DNA of 64,000 nucleotides from Prostheceraeus crozeri (lineage: Eukaryota; Platyhelminthes; Polycladida; Euryleptidae). Shown here one piece after another: positions 1 through 14,100 of this stretch; position 1 is the first letter of the stretch, and each line of letters starts with the position of its first letter. A program made the position numbers and the translations under genes. The notes beneath the pieces were generated by a model. The model ran no database searches. It had not been told where the DNA came from and saw only the letters and a list, made by a program, of their open reading frames with translations. The stretch spans positions 186,001 through 250,000 of the forward strand of contig CAJQUW010009224.1 in assembly GCA_907163375.1 (NCBI GenBank), written 5' to 3'.

Positions 1-137
1 TGACCAAATTGTGTCTGACGATCAAAGCCTGAACTAACCGGTATAGAGACGCCAGCCATCGTCTCATCCCTGATCGGTCGGTTTTTAAGAAGCCGGCCAG
101 GCCCCAGCCGCCAAAAACCCGGTCGGTTCCAACCCTG
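1..137 (-). mobile_element. Possible end of a hAT-type DNA transposon, cut by the window edge
   Basis: Read on the minus strand from 137, the sequence starts CAGGGTTGGAACCGACCGGG, a beginning typical of hAT terminal repeats. It continues as GC-rich, internally repetitive sequence (repeats around CCGACCG and GGCCGG) quite unlike the AT-rich DNA to its right. The other end would lie outside the window, so the terminal repeat and 8-bp target duplication cannot be tested here. Confidence 0.4.
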
Positions 138-3100
138 ATGAAAGTGATAAATACTAAATGAACAAAGAATAAAAAGTACAATGATTATCACTAGCAGTTT
201 CCGGATCATCTATCCTGCTTTTGTGACTGGCTTGTCATTCTGATGAGACGCGTTTAGAGGAATCTGGAATCATTCAATACGAACTACTCCAAACACTTAA
301 TGATTGTTCAGGGGTCGTCTATCCGATTATTGTAACAACGCCAGCTGTGTTGGCCATCTGGATGTAAAATACACGATCATAAATCTCATGTCTCGGTAAA
401 TGTGTTTCCCTGAAATCGATCATTATATCACTTGAAGCTCCTCAATCAAGACAAGAGAAATTAATATCTTTTTCATGGGCTATAGCGTATTGAATGCACT
501 CACTGCTGAATTATTCGTTTTCTAGTCACTGATTCAGGATAATATAGAATGTAGAGTAATACAATTGAATATAACAATTGAAAGTGATAAACGAACAACT
601 CTGAACAGCGTTTTGTGTTGTGTGATATCAAGACTTTCGCAGTGTTTTTCTGAGGTGAAGTAGATCAGAGACGATCATGGAGGCACAATTGGAAATGAAA
701 TTTTTGAGAAAGATTTCAGCATTAATGACAATATCGGAAGATGGCGTCGCCTTAAATTAATGCTGTGTTATTTCAGACACATTAGCAAAAAACGCGCACC
801 GAATGCATGCTCGGAATGGTTGAAAGAAGGAGGTGACTGAATTAATCAGCTTCTCCTTGCTGCGAGGAAGCAGCGACATGGCATGGAAATCAATAGAAAT
901 CGATTGTAACACCGATGGCCTGATTGTAGAAGCAAGCTATAAGCATGCCGTAAATTGCAAATTAATAAAAGCTAATAAAACTGCGAGATGCAGCCGATTG
1001 ACAAACAAGTTTGTCCAATCCTATACTAGCGAATGCTGCATCAGTGTCTGTATTGACTTTGTCGATTTTTTCTTGAACTAGCATGCGATTAACCAATTAC
1101 AATGTTTGATCTTTGATTAACACCCAAAATTGGCAAATAGATTCAGAGTTTCACAATTTTAACATCACAATCAGGTAATACATGAAGATGCTGCACTGAG
1201 ATCGAAGGTGACTTATCATTTATTCTGTCATTGTAAACTCTGTCTGATCGCGCGATTGCATGGTGGACTCAACTAATGCTCCATGCTTTCGAGCGGCGAG
1301 GCTTGTTTGAGAATTTGTGCGACAATATAGGAGTTGAGTGGATCCCGTACTGACACTATAGATGACGTTTCCTGAACTTATCATTTACCCTTCAGCTGCT
1401 GTTGATTCGTCCGTTAATTGTTGATGTTCCTTAGTTGATGTTGTCTTGTTTTACAGACGTTCTCGCAATATTCCTATGATGTTAAATTTGAAGACCTACT
1501 CATTCATATCAACCAATGTCGTAAGGTGACTAATCTCAAGTCAGTTTTATCTAAATGTTGTCGATGATATCGCTGATACGGTGAAAGAGCGGCATGAGCG
1601 ACATTTTTGAATTTTCCATTCACTTGCTTGTCAACCTATTTGGTTCTCATTCTATCTGAATTTAAGTTATTAATTACTTTCGGTTCATCGGACTAGATAG
1701 ACTATGTTATTCGGTAGATGGTGTTGTATGTAGAACAGCGAACTATAATTAGTGATTTTACTTATTCTAGCGCCCTTTTTCTAAATTAATTCAACTTAGT
1801 AAGTAAAATTTGTCAATGATATTGATTTCAGTTGTAGCAAAAAGAGACAAACTCATATGTTAGATGATGTGTACTACCGCCGAGATAAATTGTCGGTTTA
1901 ACGTGATGCATCGATTATTGCAAAGCTATGGAGGCGCCTTTTCCAACTGCCGTTTCCACCTCCAATATAGACAAAAAGCCACTCCGTTTTGGTCTTGTCG
2001 ATAGCTCCGCACGTGTCTTGAGACATGACTATTATTATTGGAACTTTTTGATTACCGTAATACGCTTGCTCTTACCAGCTGGTTATCATCCAAGAGCCAA
2101 ACTGTCCTACTTTTGATTTTATGCTGAAAGACCGTCAAATTTTGAATTTTGGATATAAAATTTAAAGCGATCGTTAGTGAAAGAATGCAATTAAAGCAGT
2201 ATGTAGAGACTGAGGTCTCACTATTTGTTCCATTCTTAGAATCTTGGAAAGGATAGTAAGGATATGAAGGGGATGAGATATATTTGCAGTAAGATTTAGT
2301 TCTAAACAAGATGGCACATAAAAGGTTGCCTTCACCTCCACAGACTTGACTTTCATTTCAACGTATTGCGAGGTTTGATGAGCCTGAAGCGGACTCCTCA
2401 CTGATTGATCATTAAGGAAGCATTTTTCTCTCGCATGTAGTGGAGTTTTGAGGAAGTGAAATTGTTACTGCTGCAAATTAGTGACATTCTATCCTGATTG
2501 GTTGCACCACTGATATAGGCCCTACAAGGCAGTCTGAGAGTGTCAGCATCAAACCACAAATCCGACCGGTCGTAGAAAACTCATAATTGTATGAAAGTTT
2601 GAGTTAGATTTCTGCAAACTCAGCACACAGAAAGAAACATTAGAAAAAATATGTATTATGCTCAGACCAAGTGGCACTCAATCATTTATGATCAAAGGAT
2701 ATAAACGACGTACAACCATGCCGTATATATCAAAATTGCACGAAAACCATACAAGTACTAGCACATGCACGTTGGTATCCACACAGCTTTTCTTTAATAT
2801 TATGCTCTGAATATGAAATGGTAGGAATCCCTTTGTTTCAACGAAATCACTTTAATATCAAGATTTAGTGTCAATTGTTATCAAATAATAATTGTTAATC
2901 AATCCATTGTTGATTTAATATCCATGTCGTCCCTCTGCACAAGATGGTAATACATGTAATATTCTGCAGACATACTTAAGTATTTCTTTTTAAGGACGCA
3001 CTTTAGAATCGTAGTTTGTCGCAGATATATTTCGGCGTGAATAGAGGGAATGCTCATTTCGGTCTAATGCTTCTTAGTAGTCACACTGGGAAAAGGCAGT

Positions 3101-6100
3101 TCAAGGCCGCATAAATGGAGCAAATGTTTCGACTTCACCCTAATATTTGGATGCGGATAACGATTATTGAATTGGTGTTTGAACATTTGTTATCATCACG
3201 TGATTGAGATGTTGCAACTTGATTATTGCAGCGGCTATGCACGTATAAGGATCATCGGCAGTGTCAGGTAGGAAGACGCGCAAACATTTGCGATAAGTTC
3301 TTCGGTACATAACCATTTCATGAACACTACTCATAACTCTTCAAGAATTATGAATATGTGTACTAATTTCGTGATTCACTTCTTCGTTGTTGGTTATGGT
3401 TAAGAAAAGTTTTGATGATTAGATGTTATAAGAGTTTGTTACGAATTTTATTTAATTGTGAAATTTTCTGTATATGAAAGGTTTCAGTGCATTCCAAACA
3501 TGGAAGAAGATCAGACCAATTTGTTTTACATTTGAATATAATTGGCTAATATCGATATCGCAATGGTAAAACACGACAGCGTAAAGAAATGTTTAATTTG
3601 AGGAAACTGCAATTTATGAGGCAAAATGGCAATCAATGAAAATAGAACTTACATAACTGAAGCTTGGAAATTGTACACCATAGTAAGAGAATATCAAAAT
3701 AGAACTTACTGCTTGAACAGGACTTTCACTGTGGAAATTTGTCATTTAGGAGTGTGATTAACTCATACCTTATATTGAAAAATGTCTCAACGTGAGGAAC
3801 TCGTACAAACTTGTGACCAAAAAATTACTTGTTAATCCAATGGAGCATTATTTTCAAAAACACGTATTAATATTTCCCGATTTTAAAGTAACTAGAGACA
3901 ATTCCTTACTATTTAAAGATTAATTTGCCAAATCGTGTGATTCATACATGGATGACAAATATGTTGTGTACTCAATGACCAAAAATGGTGACTGCAAAGG
4001 ACTCAGGAAATATATCATGAAATCCATTGTTTGGTTAGTGAACAGGCACTTATTCAGAAGTGACCGGCATTGAATCGTTGGTATTTTTCAAAATGTGCAT
4101 GAATTTATCAATTCTTCAATTGTACATTTATGTCCAAGACGACAAAGACAAGCAATGACATGTATTAATGCAACCAACAATAACCTGTAAATTGGGGAAT
4201 ACGAAAAGCAGACATGAATTTTTCAAATAATGAAAGAAATATTATTAATAATAGCAGAGACCATTTGTATGCGTAGTCTAATGACTTGGAGTCAGAGTTG
4301 GTTCTTGTCAGGTTCCTGATGAGTTATCGCTGTAGCAACTCAGATATCACTCAAGGAAAACAGACAACATACATATATATACAACTGCATTGTATGCCTA
4401 AAAGAACTTTGTCAAGTCCAAAAAAATAAGTAGATTATTAGGTAAAAGTCTGAAGCAAATATCATGTTCCATCCATAGACTTTATATCTACAGATGGATT
4501 TTCATTTCGTAACTGTTCTCGCCAAGTTGTTGAGTGATAGAACAATGATGTATGCTTCTAAATTGTCACTCAAATGCTCAGCAAGTTTCTCAGCAATTCT
4601 TCAACTTAAGTTAATGATATTTCTGCAGAAGCAGATGCTGACTTAACTTGTCTCAACACAAAATACATTTTGAGACATTTGAAGATTATTGAAATGCACA
4701 AGTAATAGCCATTTGAAAGATCGTTTTTTTCAAAAGCGTTTCAGGTTTTAATTGACCGGTGTCAATCTGGAGCTCAATATACAGAACGTTTGAAGCAGAC
4801 GCGATGCTGTAAATTGCGTCTAGCCGATTTTTTAAGCGACTTTTTCTAAGAAATACAATAGCTTGTAGTGGCAGGTTGTAATTGCTTATAAATCTACTTT
4901 ACAAACGTCGTAAAGGTTAATTACGTTGTGCGTATATTAAATTGTATAGCTTTACCGTATTTTATAATGCTTTCTGATACTTCATGATACTTTATCGTTC
5001 TTGGGTTGCCCTAGGCATCACCATCATGCATTCAGATATGATGAGTAGAAATATTAGTCGAAAACTGGTGCGTCAATGCCTTGCTTCTAAATGAAATCAT
5101 AACGAAGTTTGAAAATCTAATCGATTAAATTCTATTAGACAGGCTTTTTTCAGAATGCTGCAGTGAAAATTTACAAAATTGAGATGACAGATTTTGGAAT
5201 TTTGTCGATAATGTGGTGCTGACAACTTCAGAGGACTTGATACTGTCAAATGTTCTCTTGGTGGACGTGTATGTGCATCATTTCAAAAGCTTACAATGAT
5301 CTCTAGACGAGGAATAATATTACTCTAGTTCAAATTGTATGGCCGAAAAAGGAAGAATATTAGGACAGATTGGGACTTATACGGAACATGAGTTCGAACT
5401 CTTAAAAAAATGCATATTAAAAAAAATATGTGCTGGATTTAGATGATGCTATGAAGACAAAATGATTGCACGAATGATAAAACTAGGCTTCCTAATGATG
5501 ACATTAAGAAACACAGTGCGTTGTTTATCATCTCAATAGTATATTTCGCGACTTCTCAAGCCGCGTAAATTGAGATAATAAATATCTCACTGCTTTCTCT
5601 ATAGTTACACAATTCCTTCTTTCCATTTTGATCCATCTTCACTGGAAAGGATGGAATCAACTACAAATATACTTCGAGCAATCGTGCATGCATTTTCTCT
5701 TTAAATTTCCTTAATCATGAATTTCATTGTCAGTCAACATTTCACATTCCTGAGAGTGAATTTCTGGCAGATCGACACTAAACATGAGAAGAGTAAGTGG
5801 CTGTATATCTTAGCTATGGATTGATGACCTATTCTTGATTTTCAGATGGTCACTGTAAGTGTTTAGGCTCGGTATTATTCATTTTGCTTGAACATGGAAT
5901 GCAACACGTAAATTATGGTTTTTGTTTCATATTCTAAATCTTTCTATCTTGAATGCGAACAGTTCCTTTGCATGATTCTTCATTCCGGAATATATAGATA
6001 GAGTATACCATGTACTGTACATGTGTAATAATCCATGGACGTCGCTGTATGGATGGCTATACGGACAACATACCGACGTCAGTGAACTAACGAACTTGTT

Positions 6101-6280
6101 TGGCATCTTATGATATAAAGCATGACTAATTGACCATGTACATGTATATAGCAGAAAACGCTTCAATTGTGAAGCTTCATCTTGAAACCATTGTAAAAAG
6201 AAAAATGTTCTATTTTCTATATTCGGCTCACTCAAGATCGATGTATGTCACGAAGACATTCATAGTGGCCGTCAATTCTA
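138..6280. other. Unassigned non-coding DNA, probably Piezo intron
   Basis: No recognisable exon, RNA gene or complete mobile element was found. The open frames here are short and have no family resemblance. Some exon-like stretches exist, for example an open 70-base segment at 1456-1525 between a TTTTACAG acceptor and a GTGACT donor, but its peptide matches no Piezo segment I know. Because the first clear Piezo exon downstream starts inside a codon, at least one earlier exon must exist, here or upstream. Confidence 0.5.
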
Positions 6281-6389
6281 CATGGACGAATGGTACCTCA
6301 TTTCCTTGCGATGGAATGACAAACACATAATCAGGCTTGAAAAAGTACAAATGTTATTTGTATTTAATGTGATAATTAATCTTGTGTAT

Positions 6390-6730
6390 TTGCATAATTG
6401 TAAACACTGCTCTCAGTGTTACATCGGGGAAACTCGAAGACAATTGCAGAAGGAGATCAATGATCACATCAAAGGCATTCCTCCATCTGAAATATCCATG
6501 CACATGCATCCTCCAGCAGCCCGAAACTTTAGAATCATAATGAAGGCAATTTACCCAAAATCATCAGAGACACTGAAAATCAAAGGATACAATGGACCAT
6601 TAATGAACAGTCACATGACATCAGAATTTTTGCATCTTTTTTCAATACTTGTCAACTGTAGTCATGCTCATAGATGCTATAAAGTTATTACTTTTCTTTT
6701 TATTTGTGATCTTTATGGTTTCTAGAAAAC
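6390..6730 (+). pseudogene. GIY-YIG endonuclease-type fragment of a retroelement
   Basis: The translation contains a Cys-containing lead-in followed by CYIGETRRQLQKEINDHIKG, the typical GIY-YIG pattern (Tyr-Ile-Gly, then the TRR/RL and NDH segments). A tail resembling NFRIIMKAIYPKS precedes the end. After about 6585 the frame slips: the expected continuation (a W-T-I-N-E segment) is in the +1 frame, so the copy is frameshifted. Such domains form the C-terminus of Penelope-like retroelements and also occur in other mobile elements; no reverse transcriptase is visible upstream. It is a dead fragment; a second, different copy lies at 58533-58770. Confidence 0.55.
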
Positions 6731-7790
6731 AAGGTTATTCAACGTTTCTATAAAGTGCAGTGTATAGCTAGAAATTGAGTTAAAAATTAATACTATGTTC
6801 ATAAACTCACTGTTAATTTGCCACCGATGATGGTCACATCAACTGAAACATGAATTAAGTTCTCATAACATAATGAAATACAAATGTTCACTAAATGCAA
6901 TCGAGCGTATATGCCATCGCTGTTGAAAAAATATCCGAAACTGAAGCCACTAAAATGTCAACTAGCTCTATGGAAAAAGAGATCAAACGTTTTATTCTTT
7001 TTGAAACCCTTTGAAAAATGTACTAGCACTTGTAAATGAGCCACGTGTTGCGCACAGTAACACGTAAATTTTACATGACATTCTTAATTCCGGCTTCTTA
7101 GATGATCACGCGGAATATTCTCGTAAGTCCATCATATTAGCGTAAGTCTGACGTAACTAAGATTATTCAAGATAGATTAAATATGATAAAGTATTATAAC
7201 GATATAAAAATCGGATCTGATTTGATAAAGAATCACTCGAAACATTTTCAGTTGTAACATCTTATTATTGGTCATTTAGTTACAACTTTTATTTACTCGT
7301 ACTACTTCACATGAAGATATGCAAGGAAGGTATTTGTACTTGTTCTGAATTTTTTGCAGTTTGAATGTCTAAATTGGATCTTTCAAATTGTGTATTTGAT
7401 CCTAGCTTGATTGTGACGGAGAGACAATCAAATTGACGGAGAGTTTATCAAATATGTCAATACAGATATCATATTCAATATCAATTAATCAAATACATCT
7501 ACAGCAATCGATTAAGATATCAAATCATCAATCGACATGCAGCAAATTCCATGTATCCTCAGCAAATGTTGCAAAATACAATTTTCTCAAGTTTTTGCCG
7601 AACTCCGCATGATTTTTCCATATTAACGGAAACTTTCTTAATAATCGAATATTTATATTGAATAACACAAGTTCATGATAAAGTTAATGACGGAATATGG
7701 CGCTTTGTCTGGCTTTCAATTATGACTTGGCTTCTGTTGACTTTTGCTTTTTAACTACGGTCTGTTTCACATGATCTATACCTTTTGCAG
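6731..7790. other. Unassigned intronic DNA before the first clear Piezo exon
   Basis: AT-rich sequence without a recognised gene or repeat. Around 7380-7520 it is rich in short ATCAA/TTGAT runs. It ends in the acceptor CCTTTTGCAG (7781-7790) used by the first Piezo exon in this window. Confidence 0.5.
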
Positions 7791-8151
7791 CAGTGATGAC
7801 TCGGATTCTGACGAAAGTTGTCCAGTCCCGAATGCAGTGGTTTCTGTAAGCAGTCACACCGTTGATCCGAAATGTTGGAAACGTGAAGTACAGCAGCAGC
7901 TTTATCAAGTAGAGTTGGCAGAGACGGAATTCAAAAGACATCAATCGCGCTTCTTCCTTCTCACGGTGGCTATCGGGAACCTTGCTGGACAGTATTGGGA
8001 ACAACTCTGCTACCTCATTATGATCGTTAATCATGTCTATTCAGCATCTCTGCTGTCGATGATCTATCCTTTCCTCATCTTTCTTTGGGGCATGCTTTCC
8101 GTCCCTCGACCTAGCAAATTATTCTGGACTTGTGTGATTACATACACCATG
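7791..8151 (+). CDS. piezo: Piezo exon: acidic loop and peripheral membrane unit
   Basis: Acceptor CCTTTTGCAG is followed by a single base that completes a codon, so an upstream exon must supply the first two. The donor is ATG|GTAAGT. The peptide starts with an acidic loop (SDDSDSDES) and a polar helix, then reads EQLCYLIMIVNHVYSASLLS and a second membrane helix ending in LSVPRPSKLFWTCVITYTM. The RPSK-FW segment is strongly Piezo-like. The exon ends in phase 0. Confidence 0.9.
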
Positions 8152-11100
8152 GTAAGTGCCGATCGTCATGGGAGATACTTCAGTTACTGTATTTCCTCTT
8201 ATAAACGCCGCGACATTTATTTACAATCGTCTACTCTTAAGTGCGGAGTTTGTTAAAATTTACATTTTTGTACTTATGAAGTTGCCCCCAAAGTGAATAA
8301 CCACAATCATTACAAGTTACAGTGTCAGGTAAAAAGTTTGCAACAAGTAGGAATTAACGCGTATTTTGTTGCATTTACCATCAACCTATATGACAATGGA
8401 AATTCTAAACAGTTAACATCATGATTTAATTTCAGCATATGAAGAACATCATGAGTTCCAAACCAACATGAGAAAGCGTCAGAATCTTGTCTGATGACCT
8501 GTTTCAGCGATGATGGTCGCCACTCGATCAGCCATTGATTCCACTAATCGCTTGCACATTTCAGGAAGTTCCTCGTCGCGATGCCACACTTCAATGAAAT
8601 GGGTCATCAGCTCAATTTTGTTAGTAGGTACACGGCTTTTCACTTGCGACTCACAATCGCTTAGAGATTTCCAATTAGAATGATGTCCGATGAAGAAGGC
8701 GGTCAGTCCAGCAGGGTTATTCCCCCACTGCGCAGATTGTCCTTTCTAAATTTGGAGACGTGACAAGGCGCGTTGTCTTGTTGAAAAATACCATCGGTCT
8801 GTGTGAACCATTCGTGCAATTGAGACACAACACGAAATAAGTTTCTGTCAATAATGGAAAGTAGGCACATTCATGCTTCCCTCCACAACATGAGCCCTAT
8901 CGGTACTATGACAAGGAAAGCACGCCCACATCATTACACTCATGGGATGCTTCGTTAACTTGTTGAATGAAGTGTTCAGGTGTCTTAGAATGACCATCAA
9001 TGACCCGCACTAATTGAGGACAATTATCCTCAATTTGAAGAATAGTTTCGTCACTAAGCTCGACCTTCCAGACACCAGCAGTACGATGTTGATGTGCCTT
9101 GACCCAGTTCAGGCGTTTTTCCAGCTGATTTCTGTTCCGAAAAGGACAATCATCTGGCTGGCTTCACGGCCTTGCATCCCTCGCCGAAGATGACGCCGCA
9201 CAGCACTGATGTCGGACTCTCCGGCAGCTCCTAAATCGCGTTGAATCTGAGCTGCAATCGCCCTTGCATTCTTTAATTTAAACGAAAAGATTTCAGATGC
9301 CGGTTTACAGGAAGGCAGATGGACAACCACGTTTTGATAAAATGCTTCATATTGTCCAATCTCTTAGCATCTTTGAATTGTTCGTGAAACAGTAGATTTT
9401 GAAAAAATTAGGATCAGAAGCATTTCAGTGACGGATTTATCGGTGTCTTGATGCAAGGTAGCAATGCGGAACCGTAGGTCGTTATGAAACTGCATTTTGT
9501 ACGACAATGATTTCATAGTGAATGAACATGATCATAGTCAAATTTCAGATTTGAATTTCTTGCTTACGGACGATGTGTTTCTCATCACAGATATTTGCTA
9601 CACTTGATAAGGTGAAGTGCTGGCGCTGTTCACAGGTACCTGCTTTGACTTGAGACATTTATGAAAATGTTACCTCTGAGTAGAACTATTTTTGTAGCTG
9701 AAATTTTTTACCTGGCACTGTAGCTTAAATTCCTTTAAAAAGCCAACGACTTGCGACAATCCACTTAGGGCTAAAGGACATGTAGAAAAAAACATATTCT
9801 GATTATTCTCCTCTTCTTCCTAATCACAACTTTTTGTTGCCGTTAAAATTGACCGCACGCTTAAAAGTATATATTTTGCACAATGTTTCATTGCCGGATT
9901 ACCGACTAATACCGATTTATTCATTTCCTCATTCATGCTCTGAGACTTGGAGGATAATGGCAAATGTTTGTAGCTGAGATGAGGAGTTATCTTGAGCTGA
10001 GTTATTTACTCTCCATAATAGGGTGCACTGTACTGATAATGGCTAATAATACAGAAAATGCTAGCGTTTCCCGCGATTATTTAAATCATCATATGATTTG
10101 TGCTGCAACTTCATTTCTTTCTAAAAAATTCATTTTAAATTAGCGGCTCAACTCTTCACGCAATACGCACAATTATGCGCTAACGATGAGATTTATATTG
10201 TAGGTTGTTATCGTCGTCAAATACATGTTTCAATTCCCATTTGCTATTCTCGATGAAATAGCATTGTTGAACAGCAGTGAAGAGAACGTCTGCATCAACT
10301 TGGGTCTGTATCGACTCCCTGGCACACAGGGCATGAAGAACACGACCCTTGACCTTATCCAGCTAATGGTGGTTTTCATCCATCGCGGTTTCCTCAAAGC
10401 AAACGGCCTTTGGCGTGCCGTTTCTGATACTAATGACGAAATGCTTGCACTGGCTAAGAAATACGGTCAGGAAATGGGCTACGATGAAAATAGAGGTGAC
10501 GTAGTAGAAGAGGCAAGGCGCATGTCTACCGTCGCTCCAATCATCCCGGAGAACAACAGAAGGTCAGTGAAGAATTCTATCGTTTGCTTACATTAGCATT
10601 CATTTAATTATAACGATCATTCCGATTCGATTGCAGAGAGGAGGAACCTGAATCTGGGTAATTATCTCACGGCTGATGTGGTAGATGTAGCACTATCATT
10701 ACATGTACACGCTGTAACACTTTAGTTGGTACATGTAATAATTCAGATGGTGTAGGACTGCACATCGATGTGGTTGTGCAGAAAGTCCTGGCTTCGATTC
10801 CGCTAACCTGGGGAGGTACCACCGTTGTCACAGCAGTTAGCTAATTCTAACCTGTTGATAGATGTCCGTGTTTAAAGAATATCCTACCTCTAGCTTGTGG
10901 CTCAGATGGGGGCATGGAAAATATAGTAAATGAATGAAGTTGCAGTCTTGTGAAAAATTAAAGGAACAGTAACAGGAAAGTTGCCAGGAAAGACAGGAAT
11001 TCATTAAATACTTCATTAAACACACTACTGAGATGTCACCGAAGTTAGTGTGCTTGTATTAATTAAAATTGCAAATGCTGTTTTTTACAAGCATAATGTA

Positions 11101-14100
11101 AATATAATCATTAAATGTTGAATTTTATTCTTGAAAATGGGAACAGACCTGAATGGCTGCCATTTCATCCAGTATCAGGAATCGTGAGCAGACATCTTTC
11201 AACATCGACACCAATCCCTGTTTAAAGTTGCAGTCCTACCTGAGTAAATTCGAGATAGGCAATGAGCACATGAGATGAAATTTCGTAGTTTCATCTCTTC
11301 GTATCATCATCAGCAGTATCCTAGTATCTCAAATTTGCCCGGGTATTGCTGAAACTTTAAATGATGACTTGTGTCGATGTTGAGAGATATTAACTTGGCC
11401 TGCTGATGATTCCTGATATTGGATAAATTAGCAGCTGTTCAGGTGTGTTCCCAATTTTCAAATAAGGATGGAGCTCAAAATTCTATTACTCTATTTACAT
11501 GGAAATGATTTTGTTGCTTTTTAACTTCACGAACTTGAAGTCGGAAAAATTGTATTGAATTCAATGATTCTATATGCACATATTTTACACTACTTCTGTG
11601 AAATGCTTGCATCTGCACAAATTCATTGATACTCAAGTTCTAACGCACACTAAGATATTCTGCTTGGGTAAGGTGTCATTTCAAGGGTAAGCGATTTCAA
11701 CGATGTTTTTATGCGGCTTGCAAGTTCCTGTAGATTCAATCGAATCCATTATCATATTAATCATTCATAAATACATGCTATGTGGATATCTAATCTGACA
11801 TTATCACTGCATAACTCCTTTCCCTTGAAGAAATTTGAAATTTTATGTATCGAAACTTCCTTTATTGAACTATATATTCAATGAAGCGGAAACATAGACA
11901 TGAATCATAACAATGACAGCACATTCTCGTATAGCAACCTTCAATTGATGTGCCTCCATTTTTGATCAGATAATGTTTGTGACTCCACAAATATGGTTTT
12001 TGCATGCAAATGGAAAGAATTCATATTTTTAATGTATTGTTCATGGAATCATTAGCATTGCTGATTGGTAAAATAAGAAGCACAATGAAATCTGTTCACA
12101 TCAGCTGCTTTTGAATTGCTTCTTGTTCGAAATGAGTCTCTCTGAGGGCATATTAATGTATATATTCAAATCAATTGTTAATGAAATTCAATTTCCAACA
12201 GTTTCCAACAATAATATAGTGGACTTCTTTGGATCTGCATGCCGTCTGCATTCATCCGAAGTGCATACTTAACCAATTGTTCAATGCTAAATATAGATGG
12301 TTTTAATCAGACAGCGACAATTTAGGTGAATCTCCTAAAATAAATTTTTTACTTGAAGTCCGGATATTTTTAAAAAAATACCTAAATCACCTAAATATTG
12401 TCATTATGACTAAAACGTGCTATTTTATTAGCTCATCTACTCACATTGGAAGACATTGAGAAAATCGTGGTAGCGAATTGCTTTTGAAATCGGAATAATG
12501 AAGACATCGATGAGTGATTCTGGTCAGTGCCACATGCTTCTGGTCTTCGTTTCCAATTTTTTATAGTCTACATTAATAGAGTTTACATTGCATTTGAAAT
12601 ACGAGCAATTTTGATCTGCTTGACACATACAAAATTGTACAATTTAATTGTCAATACACAATTTGAAACATACATAGGCCTACTTAGTTGTTAATGTTTG
12701 ATCTGTGCAGTTGTTATAGCTTGAAATATAATCGTTCCGAATCGCGATTAAATCTAAGACTTGCTTGCATTTTCTTTTCTCTAATTCTTATTTTAAACTA
12801 ATACGTGGATTCGGCTCTAATATGTAAGTCGGGGTATTCGTTTACAAATTAGTTACCGAAAAAGCACAATTCATGAATATATGCAAAAAACACCATCGCT
12901 CTCAATGAATCTAGATATTTTAATGGGTTTTTGATTTACCTAAATATACAACCTAAATTTGCAAAATTAGTCGCCTAAAAAACCTTAAATGACAAAAATT
13001 TCTTAATTTTCAATTAAGATGTCGGTAACTAGTTATGATGAATCCGCCCTGCAGAATCCCTTTTTGTTGAACCAATCCTCTCAGCCTTTCAACATTTACC
13101 GTTTTTGAGGCACTTGGAACATTTTATATTCATCAAAAAATCTATTTGATTGATGTTGCATTCGATAATTCGTTGAATGAAATCAAACAATTCGCCTGAT
13201 GAATGAATTCGATCGGACATTTCTAAGATTTCATTGAAGCAATCTTCATCTCTTCAGATATGAGAACAGCGGACAACATTTCTACGAGAAACCATTAATC
13301 AATGTCCTGAGATTCTTTGAGAAGATGACGGACCCTCTGTTCAACGTTCGTGTGGATGTCTATGCATGGATGTTCTTCTGTGAATTCATTGGTTTAATGA
13401 CACTGGTCTTCGGCTACAGCTACTTCGTCCCTGATGTAGGAAGTGATGAGAACATAACCGATTACTTCTCTCAAAATAAGGTAATTCTCTATATTTTACT
13501 TTCCGTGCAAGACTGACTCTGTTGTGTATGATTCGGTCAATCAATGACTTTGATCGAAGCTAGCTCCGGAAAAGTAGCGTGAAAATCCTACTGAATATCA
13601 CAAAGCTGTGCTGGAAATGTTTTTATCTGGTGTTTAAGTTGGCTGAATACCGGCGCTGTGGCCTTGTGGTAGAGAGTTCGCTCTGCGTCCGGGAGACCTT
13701 GGTTCAAAACCTTGGTCGGATCAAACCGAAGCTTTTAGAATAGGTACACCCTGCATTCTTGCTAAACACTCAGCACAAAAAGAATGAGAGTGGGATAAAT
13801 AACAACTCGGCCACATGGAAGAAAGGCTCCCTGCCTACAGTGCTTCCGAGTATAAACAGGATTTAATGGTGGTCTCCGTGGCACAGTGGCTAAGTGCTTG
13901 GCCTAGCGATCTTTCGGTCCAGAGGTCGAGCCCCGAAGGTGCCATCGGAAGTCGTCAGGAAGGGCATCCGGACTAAAAGATCACAGCGATCCATATTAAA
14001 GCCAGACTATATCAGGACCGTCCAAGCCCCCAGTTAGGGCGCGTAATGACGTTAAACCATCATTTTTTGTCGAAGTTGGCTAAAGCCTCAAGATAGAGAA

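Noticed and set aside
10741-10815. Possible tRNA gene or SINE head in a Piezo intron
   Set aside because: Only a B-box-like word is present; no A box at proper distance and no cloverleaf.
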